Counted from the first letter of the stretch, positions 20,419 to 29,106 are shown. The stretch: DNA of 47,115 nt from Pseudomonas salomonii (GCF_900107155.1 NZ_FNOX01000023.1:1-47115), one strand, 5' to 3'. A program made the numbers and translations. The notes: generated by a model not told the origin, from the letters alone.

Positions 20419-21021
20419 ATGAAGAAGTTTTCCCTGGCTGTTATCGCCTCGGCCATTATCGCCGCTTCCGGCAGTGCGTTTGCCGCCGACCCGGCACCCA
20501 CGCCGACCCTGGGCGGCAGCGGTAAAATCACCTTCACCGGCGTGATCAACAACGACGCCTGCTCCGTCGACGGCGCCAACTCCGACCGCACCATTTCGGT
20601 GGACATGGGCAACGTGTCGATCAAGGACATGGGCACCGCCGAAAACCCAACCGCAGGCCGTGTCACCGCCAAAGACTTCAACCTGAACGTCAACTGCAAC
20701 CAGGGCACCAAAGTCGCGATGATCTTCGACGCCAACAACGGCGGTTCGGGCCTGGTCACCGGCAAAAAAGTCCTGGCCCTGAACCCGGGTTCGGCCACTG
20801 CACAGAACGTCGGTATCGCCCTGCTCGACAGCAAAGGCAGCCTGATCGACCTCAGCTCTTCCAGCACCGCGCGCATCGAAAGCACCATGCACGGCGCCGG
20901 CACGACTGGCGGCGACGCCACCCTGAGCTTCGCGGCCGCCTACGTCACCACCGCAGCCGCCGGTTCGTCCACCGCCGGTCGCGGTGATGCCACCCTGCCG
21001 TTCATCCTGCAATACGAATAA
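20419..21021 (+). CDS. Major fimbrial pilin subunit (chaperone-usher type)
   Basis: 200 residues. A canonical signal peptide ends in SGSAFA-ADP. The mature protein starts with an extended donor strand region (GKITFTGVINNDACSV). It has two cysteines that would form the pilin disulfide (DACSV and VNCNQG) and the C-terminal pattern ATLPFILQYE recognised by the chaperone. It is homologous in type to FimA and CupD1/CupA1 subunits and is secreted and polymerised on the surface. It is first in a pilin-chaperone-usher unit behind an RcsB-like box. A hairpin follows it, which fits higher pilin output. Confidence 0.9.
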   Translation: MKKFSLAVIASAIIAASGSAFAADPAPTPTLGGSGKITFTGVINNDACSVDGANSDRTISVDMGNVSIKDMGTAENPTAGRVTAKDFNLNVNCNQGTKVAMIFDANNGGSGLVTGKKVLALNPGSATAQNVGIALLDSKGSLIDLSSSSTARIESTMHGAGTTGGDATLSFAAAYVTTAAAGSSTAGRGDATLPFILQYE

Positions 21022-21045
21022 CTCGGCGCCCCCGGCACCGAACGC

Positions 21046-21076
21046 GCGAGGCCCTGCGGCCTCGCCATTGTCTTTT
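21046..21076 (+). terminator. Hairpin between pilin and chaperone genes, probable partial terminator
   Basis: A perfect 8-bp stem GCGAGGCC/GGCCTCGC with loop CTGC is followed 5 bases later by TCTTTT. It lies 25 nt after the pilin stop and 21 nt before the chaperone ATG. The weak T-run suggests attenuation or mRNA protection rather than a full stop, giving more pilin than chaperone and usher. Confidence 0.6.
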
Positions 21077-21096
21077 GATTACACCGGATAACCTTC

Positions 21097-21837
21097 ATGC
21101 CGCCTCGTTCTATCGCCGCGAGCCTCGCGCTGCTGGGCATGCTTATGGCTACCCAGGCCGCCGCCAGCATTTCGTTGAATGCCACCCGCATCGTGTTTGA
21201 TGGCGACCACAAGGAAGCCAATATCACCGTGCGCAACGGCAACCAGGATGTGTTGATTCAATCCTGGGTCGACATGAACGACGCCAGCGCCAGCCGCGCG
21301 CCGTTTGCCGTCACGCCACCGCTGGCGCGGGTATTCGCCAAGGAACAGCAATTGCTGCGCATTCTGTACGAAGGCAAAGGCATGCCCACGGACCGCGAAT
21401 CGGTGGTGTGGCTTAACGTGCAGGAAATCCCCAAGGCCAGCGCCGCCGAGAACACCTTGCAGTTGGCTATCCGCCAGCGCATCAAGATTTTTTACCGCCC
21501 TGCCGGCCTCACTGGCAGCGCGCTGCAAGCTCCTGCGCAACTGGAGTGGACACTGGCCAAACATGCCGGCCAGACCCTGTTGCAGGTGAAAAACCCGACG
21601 CTGTACCACGTGTCCATGGCCGACATAAAAGTGCAATCGGTGCTGGCCAGCGACTCCACCATGATTGCGCCCGGCGAACAAAAACAGTTCCCGCTGAGCG
21701 CGGCAATTGCCAACGGCCCGGTGCAGCTGTCGTTTTCCAGCATCAATGACTATGGCGCGCAAAACCACTACAGCGCGCCTCTGTCCAGCGGCGCTGCGCT
21801 ACCTGCGCACGCGACTGAATCGCGCCTGAAACCCTAA
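21097..21837 (+). CDS. Periplasmic fimbrial chaperone (PapD-like), second of two
   Basis: 246 residues. A signal peptide (LALLGMLMATQAAA) is followed by two Ig-like domains with ISLNATRIVFDGDHKEANITVRN, the PTDRESVVWLNVQEIP signature and RQRIKIFYRPAGL at the end of domain 1. It is paralogous to the chaperone at 10563-11252 but clearly diverged. This one is placed to serve the pilin, the other the adhesin. The C-terminal ~20 residues after NHYSAPLSSG are an extra tail. It lies between pilin and usher in one transcription unit. Confidence 0.9.
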   Translation: MPPRSIAASLALLGMLMATQAAASISLNATRIVFDGDHKEANITVRNGNQDVLIQSWVDMNDASASRAPFAVTPPLARVFAKEQQLLRILYEGKGMPTDRESVVWLNVQEIPKASAAENTLQLAIRQRIKIFYRPAGLTGSALQAPAQLEWTLAKHAGQTLLQVKNPTLYHVSMADIKVQSVLASDSTMIAPGEQKQFPLSAAIANGPVQLSFSSINDYGAQNHYSAPLSSGAALPAHATESRLKP

Positions 21838-21922
21838 GCACTTTCGCCTACCTACAGGCTCACTTCGCGTGCGTGTTTGCGTGCCCGGCTGTCCGTCAAT
21901 CAGGGATGTCATAGGTCCTCGC

Positions 21923-24433
21923 ATGTCTTTTCTTTCCAGCAACAGGCCCGCACGTGGCGTACTGAAGTTGAAGACGCTGTCGCTCGCGATGGCTGCCAGC
22001 CTGCCGACCTGGGCGGTGGCCGATGACGCTGCGCAAAGCTTCAACACCACGTTCCTGCAGGGCTCGCAGTCGCCGGTCGATTTGCAGCAACTGCTCTCGG
22101 CCAACAGCGTGCTGCCGGGCAATTACCGGGTCGACCTGTACAGCAACGAAGTGCTGGTGGGCCGCCGTGATATCGACTTCAAGCGCAACCCGAAAAACGG
22201 CCGGGTCGAAGCCTGCCTGACCCTCGACCTGCTCAAGCAGCTGGGCGTCGACATGAGCCGTTTGCAAGCCGAAGGCAAACTCGACCCGCAGCAACCGCAG
22301 GCGTGCTATGCCCTCGCGGACATGATCGAAGACGCCAGCGTGCGTTACGACAGCAGCCGCCTGCGCCTGTTGGCGAGCATTCCGCAAGTGGCCATGCAGC
22401 GCGGCCTGCGCGGGTATGTCGACCCGCAGTTGTGGGACGACGGCGTGCCGGCCGCGTTCATCAACTACCAGCTCAACAGCAGCCGCACCGCCGGCGACTA
22501 TAAAACCCGCATCGCCAATAACCTCGGGCTGCGCAACGGCATCAACCTGGGCGCCTGGCGCCTGCGCAACGAATCGAACATGAGCAGCGGCACCGACCGC
22601 TCGAACACCTTCACCAGCAACCGCACCTACGTCCAGCACGACATGACCGCGATCAAGGGCCAGTTCAGCGCCGGTGAGATTTTCTCCGACACCGACCTGT
22701 TCGACAGCGTGCGCTATCGCGGCCTCAAACTGGCCTCCGACGACGGCATGCGCGCCGACAGCGAGCGCGGCTACGCGCCGGTGATCCGTGGCGTGGCGCA
22801 GACCAACGCGACCGTAGAGATCCGCCAGAACGACTATATCCTCTACACCGCCAACGTCGCGCCCGGCCCGTTCGAGATCAACGACATCTACCCCAGCGGC
22901 TCCAACGGCGACTTGCAAATCACCGTGATCGAAGCCGACGGCAGCCGGCGGGTGACGATGCAGGCATTCTCCAGTTTGCCGATCATGGTGCGTGAAGGTC
23001 AGGTCAAGTACAGCCTCTCGGCGGGCACGTTCAAAAGCAATGCCGACGGCCTGGGCAGCCCGCGTTTTCTCAGCGGCACGCTGGCGTATGGCTTGACCAG
23101 CAACCTCAGCGGCATCGTCGGCCTGCAAGCCAGCGAGGACTACAGTGCGCTGTCGATCGGCGCCGGCAGGAACACCGCGTTCGGCGCCTTTTCCCTGGAC
23201 ACCACGCATTCGTCCAGCAAGGCCCGCGGGCAAACCCACCAGGGCAGCAGCGTGCGGGCGTTGTACGCAAAGACCTTTGCCGGCACTGACACCAACTTCA
23301 CCCTGGCCGCCTACCGTTATTCCACCGAGGGCTACCGCACCCTCACCGACCACGTGGAAGACAACAGTGAAGACGTGCGCGTGCGCACCGGCCACTCGAA
23401 AACCCGTACCGACCTGACCATCAACCAGAGCCTGGGGCGTAACAGCCAGTTCGGCAGCCTGTACGTCAATGCCAGTGACCAGCGCTATTGGAACCGTGGC
23501 GGCTCGCGCAGTTTGTCCGCCGGCTACACCGGCAACTGGGGCGACCTGAGCTACAACCTTGGCGTGACGCGCACCCAGCAAATCGTCACCTATGGCGAGC
23601 CCAGCAGCGACACCCAGGTGAACCTGTCCGTCTCGTTCCCACTGGGCAGCCAGGCCCGTGCGCCACGAGCCTTTGTCACCACCAGCCATCAGCATGGCGA
23701 CACCACCACACAAGCCGGTATCAACGGTTACGTCGCCGATACCAGCGACACCTTCTATTCGGTGCAGGCGGGCCATAGCGATGCGAGTGGCGACTCCGGC
23801 TCGGTGAATATCAACAGCCGCACCTCCATGGCGGATGTGAGCCTGGGTTACAGCCAGGGCCAGGGCTACAACTCGCAGAACCTTAACCTCGCGGGTTCAG
23901 TGGTTGCCCACGCAGGCGGCATCAACCTGGGGCAGACCGTCAGCGAAACCTTCGCCCTGGCCGAAGTGCCGGGTATCTCGGGGGCTAAAATCGGCAGCTA
24001 CAGCGGCGTCGAGACCGGCTACAACGGCTATGCGGTGATCCCCACGGCGCAACCTTACCGGGTGAACTGGATCAGCCTGGACACCCGCGACCTGGGCGGC
24101 GATGTGGAGATCACCAACGCCACCCAGCAGCTGGTGCCGCGCCGTGGCGCTATCGTGGTGGCGCGTTACAGCGGCACCACCGGGCGACGGGTATTGTTTG
24201 AGTTGTTTGATGCGCAGCACAAACCGTTGTCGTTCGGGGCTTCGCTGGAGGACTCGGCGGGCAAGCAACTGGCGATTGCGGACCCGAACGGGAATGCGCT
24301 GGCGCTGGTGGAACAGGATCAGGGCACGCTGATCATCAAGTGGGGCGAGCAGCGTTGCAGTGCAAGCTATGCGTTGGCGCCGCAGAACAAGGCGCTGAAC
24401 TATGAGCGGCAGGCGTTGGTATGTGGCCCTTGA
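21923..24433 (+). CDS. Outer-membrane fimbrial usher (FimD/PapC family)
   Basis: 836 residues, usual usher length. After a signal peptide (MAASLPTWAVA) comes the N-terminal chaperone-binding domain (FNTTFLQGSQSPVDLQQLLSANSVLPGNYRVDLYSN). The 24-strand barrel contains the plug domain (YAPVIRGVAQTNATVEIRQNDYILYTANVAPGPFEINDIYPSGSNGDLQITV). C-terminal domains end near CSASYALAPQNKAL. It is the assembly pore for the fimbria. The ATG at 21923 was preferred over an upstream GTG at 21869, whose extension is not signal-peptide-like. It is last in the unit and is followed by a palindromic repeat. Confidence 0.92.
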   Translation: MSFLSSNRPARGVLKLKTLSLAMAASLPTWAVADDAAQSFNTTFLQGSQSPVDLQQLLSANSVLPGNYRVDLYSNEVLVGRRDIDFKRNPKNGRVEACLTLDLLKQLGVDMSRLQAEGKLDPQQPQACYALADMIEDASVRYDSSRLRLLASIPQVAMQRGLRGYVDPQLWDDGVPAAFINYQLNSSRTAGDYKTRIANNLGLRNGINLGAWRLRNESNMSSGTDRSNTFTSNRTYVQHDMTAIKGQFSAGEIFSDTDLFDSVRYRGLKLASDDGMRADSERGYAPVIRGVAQTNATVEIRQNDYILYTANVAPGPFEINDIYPSGSNGDLQITVIEADGSRRVTMQAFSSLPIMVREGQVKYSLSAGTFKSNADGLGSPRFLSGTLAYGLTSNLSGIVGLQASEDYSALSIGAGRNTAFGAFSLDTTHSSSKARGQTHQGSSVRALYAKTFAGTDTNFTLAAYRYSTEGYRTLTDHVEDNSEDVRVRTGHSKTRTDLTINQSLGRNSQFGSLYVNASDQRYWNRGGSRSLSAGYTGNWGDLSYNLGVTRTQQIVTYGEPSSDTQVNLSVSFPLGSQARAPRAFVTTSHQHGDTTTQAGINGYVADTSDTFYSVQAGHSDASGDSGSVNINSRTSMADVSLGYSQGQGYNSQNLNLAGSVVAHAGGINLGQTVSETFALAEVPGISGAKIGSYSGVETGYNGYAVIPTAQPYRVNWISLDTRDLGGDVEITNATQQLVPRRGAIVVARYSGTTGRRVLFELFDAQHKPLSFGASLEDSAGKQLAIADPNGNALALVEQDQGTLIIKWGEQRCSASYALAPQNKALNYERQALVCGP

Positions 24434-24458
24434 GGGGGTGGCGGCTAGTCTGCTTTTC

Positions 24459-24560
24459 TGTGGGAGCTGGCTTGCCTGCGATGCAGACACCTCGGTGCAT
24501 CAGGTACACCGAGTTGATGCCATCGCAGCGGTGCGACGATTCGACAAGCCAGCTCCCACA
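24459..24560. repeat. Palindromic intergenic repeat, TGTGGGAGCTGGCTTG type
   Basis: The left end TGTGGGAGCTGGCTTG and the right end CAAGCCAGCTCCCACA are perfect inverted copies flanking a partly palindromic core. The same family is at 40530-40616. It lies after the usher stop and may serve as the transcript end of the fimbria operon. Otherwise I see nothing in 24434-24628 beyond the promoter region of the next gene. Confidence 0.85.
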
Positions 24561-24628
24561 TTCGGGATTGATGTATAGCCTGATTAGGCTAAGGTGCTGC
24601 CCACACGCTTCCACCGCCGAGACATCCC

Positions 24629-25465
24629 ATGCGCCACCTGATTTTCGCCAGCGTCTGCCTGCTGACCACCGCCCTGACCGGCTGCCAGCAGACCCCGCCG
24701 GCCAACGACCAACTCGACGCCGTGCTCTGGACCCAGACCTCCATCGAACACGAGTTGATCTACCGCCAGCTGTTCGCCAACGCCACCCGCCAACTCGACG
24801 TGGCCCTGGCCGATCCGACCTGGGATGCCCTGCCCTTTCCACCCCGCAATCTGAACGGCTTGCCTCCAGCGGTGGTGATGGATATCGACGAAACCCTGCT
24901 GGACAACGTGCCGCTGAACGCGCGCGATATCATCAATAATCAAATCTATTCCTACGATCGCTGGAACACCTGGGTCGACCAGGCCAAGGCCCAGGCATTG
25001 CCGGGCGCAGTGGCTTTCCTGCACGCCGCCGAGCAAAAAGGCATCAAGGTTTACTACCTCACCAACCGCGAACACCGCCAGGTCGCGGCCACCGTCGCCA
25101 ACCTGCGCCTGCGCGGTTTTCCGGTGACCAGCGACACCCAGGTCCTGGCCGCCAGCACGCCTACCGGCCACTGCGAAAGCGCCGGCTACGGCAAGATGTG
25201 TCGCCGCCAGTGGGTCGCCGGCCATGCCCGCGTATTGCTGATGGCCGGTGACTCGCTGGGTGATTTCGTGCAGGCCGAACACAACACCCTCGCCGCCCAA
25301 CGCAAAGCGGTGGAACCCTATGTGAGCTGGCTGGGCCAGCGCTGGTTTTTGCTGCCGAACCCGAGTTACGGCAACTGGTACAGCTCGCCGTATGGGGATG
25401 ATGAAAAGCTGCCGTTTGCGCAGAAACGCAAGCTTAAGCAGCAGGCGTTGCAGCTGGAACAATGA
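24629..25465 (+). CDS. Lipoprotein e(P4)-family acid phosphatase/5'-nucleotidase
   Basis: 278 residues. A lipoprotein signal ends LTGC (Cys19), so the protein is probably anchored in the outer membrane facing the periplasm. HAD-type phosphatase motif I is MDIDETLLDN (D85, D87), motif II includes YLTNRE, and motif IV is MAGDSLGDF, the DDDD pattern of the family. Relatives dephosphorylate nucleotide monophosphates such as NMN so that nucleosides can be taken up. It is a single gene, convergent with hcp 15 bp downstream. The role in nucleotide scavenging is by homology. Confidence 0.87.
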   Translation: MRHLIFASVCLLTTALTGCQQTPPANDQLDAVLWTQTSIEHELIYRQLFANATRQLDVALADPTWDALPFPPRNLNGLPPAVVMDIDETLLDNVPLNARDIINNQIYSYDRWNTWVDQAKAQALPGAVAFLHAAEQKGIKVYYLTNREHRQVAATVANLRLRGFPVTSDTQVLAASTPTGHCESAGYGKMCRRQWVAGHARVLLMAGDSLGDFVQAEHNTLAAQRKAVEPYVSWLGQRWFLLPNPSYGNWYSSPYGDDEKLPFAQKRKLKQQALQLEQ

Positions 25466-25480
25466 AGGGTTGTCTGAGGT

Positions 25481-25969
25481 TCAGGCTTTGATGTTCTGCC
25501 GAATGTTCCAGCCAAACTTCACCGGCCCGCCCTCCTTGGCGCCGTCGGCTTTCTGCGGCTGGTAGCTGACGTCGACGCTGGCGAAATTGAGGGCGAAGCT
25601 GTCATGCACGACGTCGGTGGTGCTTTCACCATTCGTGCTGTAGGACACCACCATGACTTCCTTCAGGGTAATCACCAGGTACTCCACCGGGCTGGCACCG
25701 CCGGCCTTGCGCACCACCAACCTGGCCTCGGGGTAATGCTTGCCGCTGGCGCAGGCCATCATCAGGTTGGGGCTGGATTTATCCAGCGGTTTGGTCAGGT
25801 TCAGGTTGGCAATATTGACCTTGCCCGCACCGCCGCCGGTACCGCTGTGCATCGAACCCGACTGCGACATGCCCCACGCCCATTGGATGATGTCGATCTC
25901 GTCGCGATGGGCCTGGTCCCTTGATTCACCCTTGATATCACCCAGCTTCAAAAACATATCGACTGCCAT
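25481..25969 (-). CDS. hcp: Hcp-family type VI secretion tube protein
   Basis: 162 residues. The N-terminal MAVDMFLKLGDIKGES and IDIIQWAWGMSQSG segments are diagnostic of Hcp. The remainder (NLTKPLDKSSPNLMMACASGKHYPEA and KFGWNIRQN) is also typical. Hcp rings stack into the secreted inner tube and carry small effectors in the lumen. The start at 25969 has AAGGAG 6 bases upstream. It is a lone hcp: no vgrG, PAAR or sheath gene is in the window, so the core apparatus must lie elsewhere. The divergent gene pair at 26155-27632 is a candidate effector and immunity set. Confidence 0.93.
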   Translation of the reverse strand: MAVDMFLKLGDIKGESRDQAHRDEIDIIQWAWGMSQSGSMHSGTGGGAGKVNIANLNLTKPLDKSSPNLMMACASGKHYPEARLVVRKAGGASPVEYLVITLKEVMVVSYSTNGESTTDVVHDSFALNFASVDVSYQPQKADGAKEGGPVKFGWNIRQNIKA

Positions 25970-26154
25970 GTTTGCTCCTTGCCTTGGTATGCGTCGGTAG
26001 TGACGCGGGGAGCACTTTTCCCCAGCCGCAGCGGTGCGCGCAAGACGCAGAAAGCAGTTAGAGAAGCACCCGACGTTAAATGGCGAACCTTCCGACATTC
26101 AGCGGTACCTCCTCATCTTTACGCTCTCGACTCCCGCAATAACAGGAGTTAAGG

Positions 26155-27069
26155 ATGACGGCTTCCCTGCTCAGAGATGGATTCCCTTCGGCCCACCGCA
26201 CCACGCGTCAACGGATTGAAAGCAGTATTGATCTGCGCAAGTTGTTCTTCGCCATTGATAGCGACCCGGTGCTGATTGGCGCTGGGGTGGTCTATATCGA
26301 TGACATGTTCAACGTGGTGGTACTGCGTGAGTTTCAGGCGATTTGCAGTGTGCGGCCGATCAAGGTGGTGCTGCGTGAGGCACCCAAGTATGTGGGGCCG
26401 GTGGAGTTCAAGCGGATGTTGGAGCATGAACCGCGGGAGTCGGAATGGGTGGCTGAAGCGCTTGGCACGGCGGTGACCTGTACGGGGGCGATACTGAGTT
26501 GGGTCGTCGTTACCAGTGGCGTGATGTTGATGCCCTTTACGGCGGGGACGAGCGCGGTAATTACGTTTATCGGCAAGGCTGCTCTGGCTGCCAGCATGAC
26601 CCAATGCGCCATCGGGCTAGGGCGAACCAGTGTAGAAGCGTTTGCGCCCCAATACCTAGATCGTCTAGATAACGAAACCTGGTATCAGGCCGTTGTTACG
26701 ACGCTGGATGCCATTGCATTACTGGGCGTCGCCACTTCTGCGTTGACCACAATCAAAACAATAAACACAGCAACGAGAGTCACTGGCAAACCGCTCAAAC
26801 AAATACTCAAAGGTCTGAACCGACAAGAACGAGCGAGACTCAATGATGAATTGCTCAGGCTTCGTGATCCTCGATTAACGCTAAAAATTCTCAAGGTGAA
26901 ACAAGCCACCGGCGTATTACCAAAACGAATCAGTGCCACAGAAATGCAACTTGCTACCGCCAATCACATAAAAGACACCTTGGCTGCAGCCCTGGGTTTC
27001 GCGAGTAGTTCGATGCCAGGAAATATCAAGACGTGGGCTATTGGTATCTACGAGGAAGTCAGCCAGTGA
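26155..27069 (+). CDS. Unrecognised membrane-associating protein next to hcp, candidate T6SS effector
   Basis: 304 residues, no signal peptide. I do not recognise a family. Residues 1-100 look soluble. About 101-127 and 131-157 are glycine- and alanine-rich hydrophobic stretches, with a third near 178-200, and a charged helical C-terminus follows. Such a plan fits a protein inserted into membranes. AGGAG is 6 bases before the ATG. The gene is divergent from hcp. Its stop overlaps the next gene's GTG by 4 bp (GTGA). GC content drops from about 60% to about 48% near residue 162 and stays low into the next gene (hand count), suggesting that the C-terminal half was exchanged. The effector role is inference from these features. 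Confidence 0.55.
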   Translation: MTASLLRDGFPSAHRTTRQRIESSIDLRKLFFAIDSDPVLIGAGVVYIDDMFNVVVLREFQAICSVRPIKVVLREAPKYVGPVEFKRMLEHEPRESEWVAEALGTAVTCTGAILSWVVVTSGVMLMPFTAGTSAVITFIGKAALAASMTQCAIGLGRTSVEAFAPQYLDRLDNETWYQAVVTTLDAIALLGVATSALTTIKTINTATRVTGKPLKQILKGLNRQERARLNDELLRLRDPRLTLKILKVKQATGVLPKRISATEMQLATANHIKDTLAAALGFASSSMPGNIKTWAIGIYEEVSQ

Positions 27070-27632
27070 GCAAGCGTGTAACGGAAAAGGGCCTTAGCGA
27101 ATCAGCAAAGGATGAGAAATGTGAAGATTGGAAAACGCTGACGCCCGAGGAACGTACTTACGCCTACTTTTATTTTGAAAATCCACGAGCGTTCAGGAGA
27201 CGCTACGCGCTAGTGATTGGCGCCGATCTACTCGCTGGCTGTTTCACGATTGCGATGACTGCCGTCTTACTGTTGCTGACCTCTCTCTCAAGACTTCCAG
27301 AAAACCTTGCACTTAAGATCTGTTTTCTCGGCAGCGTCGCAACAGGCCTTGTCCTTTTTTTTTCCAAGGCGCAGGTCAACTATGGTCGTATCCGCTCGGT
27401 ATGGATCAGTGTCGGCATTTACTTAATTTGCTTACTGATATCTTTGCCCGCAATTACGTACCGCCCGCCGCTTTTTCTCTACACCATGTCCCTGCTTAGC
27501 CCGCTGACCGGCCTGCTGATCCTCAACAGCAACCGCTGCCGCGAACTGCGCCACAAGATGGTGGAAATCCGCCGCAAGCGCGAAGACATCATCGCCACCC
27601 TGAAAAAACAAGGCCGCTGGAAATGGTGGTGA
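27066..27632 (+). CDS. Four-helix membrane protein, candidate immunity partner
   Basis: 188 residues starting at a GTG that overlaps the upstream stop. A soluble, charged N-terminus of ~50 residues is followed by four predicted membrane helices (YALVIGADLLAGCFTIAM, LALKICFLGSVATGLVLF, VWISVGIYLICLLISLPA, LYTMSLLSPLTGLLIL) and a strongly basic cytosolic tail (MVEIRRKREDI). Tight coupling to a possible membrane-acting toxin and the polytopic form fit an inner-membrane immunity protein. The last ~50 codons return to about 62% GC, unlike the rest of the gene. No homologous family is recognised. A general transporter-like role is possible. Confidence 0.5.
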   Translation: MSKRVTEKGLSESAKDEKCEDWKTLTPEERTYAYFYFENPRAFRRRYALVIGADLLAGCFTIAMTAVLLLLTSLSRLPENLALKICFLGSVATGLVLFFSKAQVNYGRIRSVWISVGIYLICLLISLPAITYRPPLFLYTMSLLSPLTGLLILNSNRCRELRHKMVEIRRKREDIIATLKKQGRWKWW

Positions 27633-27664
27633 GCCACCCACCATCTGCATTCGCTCAACACCCA

Positions 27665-28849
27665 TCAAGCCACGTTCTGCAACCGCCACAACAACTGCTC
27701 GCCACTCATCGCCTGCGCATACACGTAGCCCTGGCCCACCCTGCAGCCCATCGCCAGCAATTGCCGCTGTTGCTCCCGGGTTTCGATGCCTTCCACCACC
27801 ACGGTCATGCCCAGGCTGTCGCCCAGCGCCAGGGTGCTGTGGATCACTGCGCGGCAACGTGGGTCGGCGGTCATGCCGCGCACAAACTCGGCATCCAGCT
27901 TGATCTCGTTGAACGGCAGCTGACACAGGCGTTGCAAGGATGAATACCCGGCGCCGAAGTCATCCAGGGACAGGTTGCAACCGAGCAAGCGCAACCGCAT
28001 CAGGCACGCCAGGCTGCTCGCCGAGGCTTCCAGCAGGCCGCTTTCGGTCAGCTCGAACGTCACGCTGGCGTGCGGCACCTTGAACGTCGCCATGACGTCT
28101 TCGATCTTGCGGCTCAACCCGCCCTGAGCCAGTTGCTGAGCGTGCAGGTTGAACGCCAGGTTCAAGGCCATGTCGCTTGCCCTGACGTGTTGTTGCAGGG
28201 TCAAGGCCTGGTGCATCTGCGCAAACAACAAGTCGTCGAGCATCCCGCTACGCTCCAGCACCGGCATGAAGGCCATTGCGGGTAACAGACCGTAAAGCGG
28301 GTGCTGCCAGCGGCTCAACACTTCCACACCGACCATCTCCTGGGTCCACAGGCTGAATTTGGGTTGGTAGTACGCGTGTAACTGGCCGGCAGCGAGTGCT
28401 TCGCACACCTGCGTTTGAGTAAACAATGGCAGCTCAGGCGAAATCGCAGGCGCTACGTCCCCAACAGGCTGATGACGATGCACGACCTCTTCGAGCTGAT
28501 TGAGGGTCGCCAGCTTGTCGACATGGCCCAGCAAACGCACGCCGAGCAAGCGGGTGAACTGTTGCAGGGCCTGGTTGATTCCGGGCGGCGGGTGGCCGCT
28601 GACAATCACGCCATGCAGCCACCCTCGTTGCGCAGCATGTTGCAAAAACTCCAGACCATCCATGTCGGACATGGACAAGTCGCACAGCACGACATCCACC
28701 CCACCCACGCTTTCGAGAATGGCCAGGGCTTCAATGGCATGTGTCGCTTCGAGCACCGCATGCCCCAGCCGTCTGAACAGACTGACCACGATAGCGCGCT
28801 GAGAGGCATGATCCCCAAGGATCATAATGCGTAAAGGCTGGCTCATCAT
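27665..28849 (-). CDS. RocR-like REC-EAL c-di-GMP phosphodiesterase
   Basis: 394 residues, against 392 for P. aeruginosa RocR as I recall it. The receiver has D57 (LCDLSMSDMDG) and K112 but lacks one residue of the acidic pair (LGDH). The EAL domain has E176 (EVLSRW), N234, E266 (FELTESG), D296-D297 (DDFGAGYSSLQRLC), K317, E353 and Q373. Each is one position after the catalytic residues described for RocR, so it should be active. RocR counteracts the Roc kinase system that drives cupC fimbriae, so this gene may feed the nearby fimbria locus. It is monocistronic, with two inverted repeats upstream. The ATG at 28846 is an alternative start. Confidence 0.88.
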   Translation of the reverse strand: MMSQPLRIMILGDHASQRAIVVSLFRRLGHAVLEATHAIEALAILESVGGVDVVLCDLSMSDMDGLEFLQHAAQRGWLHGVIVSGHPPPGINQALQQFTRLLGVRLLGHVDKLATLNQLEEVVHRHQPVGDVAPAISPELPLFTQTQVCEALAAGQLHAYYQPKFSLWTQEMVGVEVLSRWQHPLYGLLPAMAFMPVLERSGMLDDLLFAQMHQALTLQQHVRASDMALNLAFNLHAQQLAQGGLSRKIEDVMATFKVPHASVTFELTESGLLEASASSLACLMRLRLLGCNLSLDDFGAGYSSLQRLCQLPFNEIKLDAEFVRGMTADPRCRAVIHSTLALGDSLGMTVVVEGIETREQQRQLLAMGCRVGQGYVYAQAMSGEQLLWRLQNVA

Positions 28850-28860
28850 TGCCGTGGGCT

Positions 28861-28880
28861 CGTTGACGGTGGAGTCAACG
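28861..28880. promoter_or_regulatory. Inverted repeat directly upstream of the RocR-like gene
   Basis: CGTTGAC-N6-GTCAACG is a perfect 7-bp inverted repeat ending 12 bases before the start codon. It is close enough to act as a leader hairpin that hides the translation start, or as a repressor operator. No convincing Shine-Dalgarno sequence is seen beside it. Confidence 0.4.
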
Positions 28881-28934
28881 ATTGTCTAAAAACGCCTTGC
28901 AAAAACGGGAATGACTAATCCTCTATGGATGTAG

Positions 28935-28952
28935 GATATTTCTCAAAATATC
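28935..28952. promoter_or_regulatory. AT-rich inverted repeat upstream of the RocR-like gene
   Basis: GATATTT-CTCA-AAATATC is a perfect 7-bp palindrome about 90 bp upstream of the gene start. No T-run follows, so it is not a typical terminator. Operator or promoter-associated element is the likelier reading. The rest of 28850-29106 shows no gene. Confidence 0.35.
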
Positions 28953-29106
28953 AGCGTTGCTACGAGCTGTGGCCAGCAATCTCAAGCAGCCATGGCCGTT
29001 GATGGGGGTAAGGGCAGCGGCCCATCGTCACCGAGGCTGGATGTGTTCAGATGTTCTGTTCACAAGCCTGCTGGCCACCATACGCTCAGTCCTCCTGGAT
29101 AACGGG

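Noticed and set aside
21896..23776. 626-codon open frame antisense to the usher gene
   Set aside because: It mirrors the codon pattern of the usher, has no ribosome site or family resemblance, and the usher itself is unmistakable.
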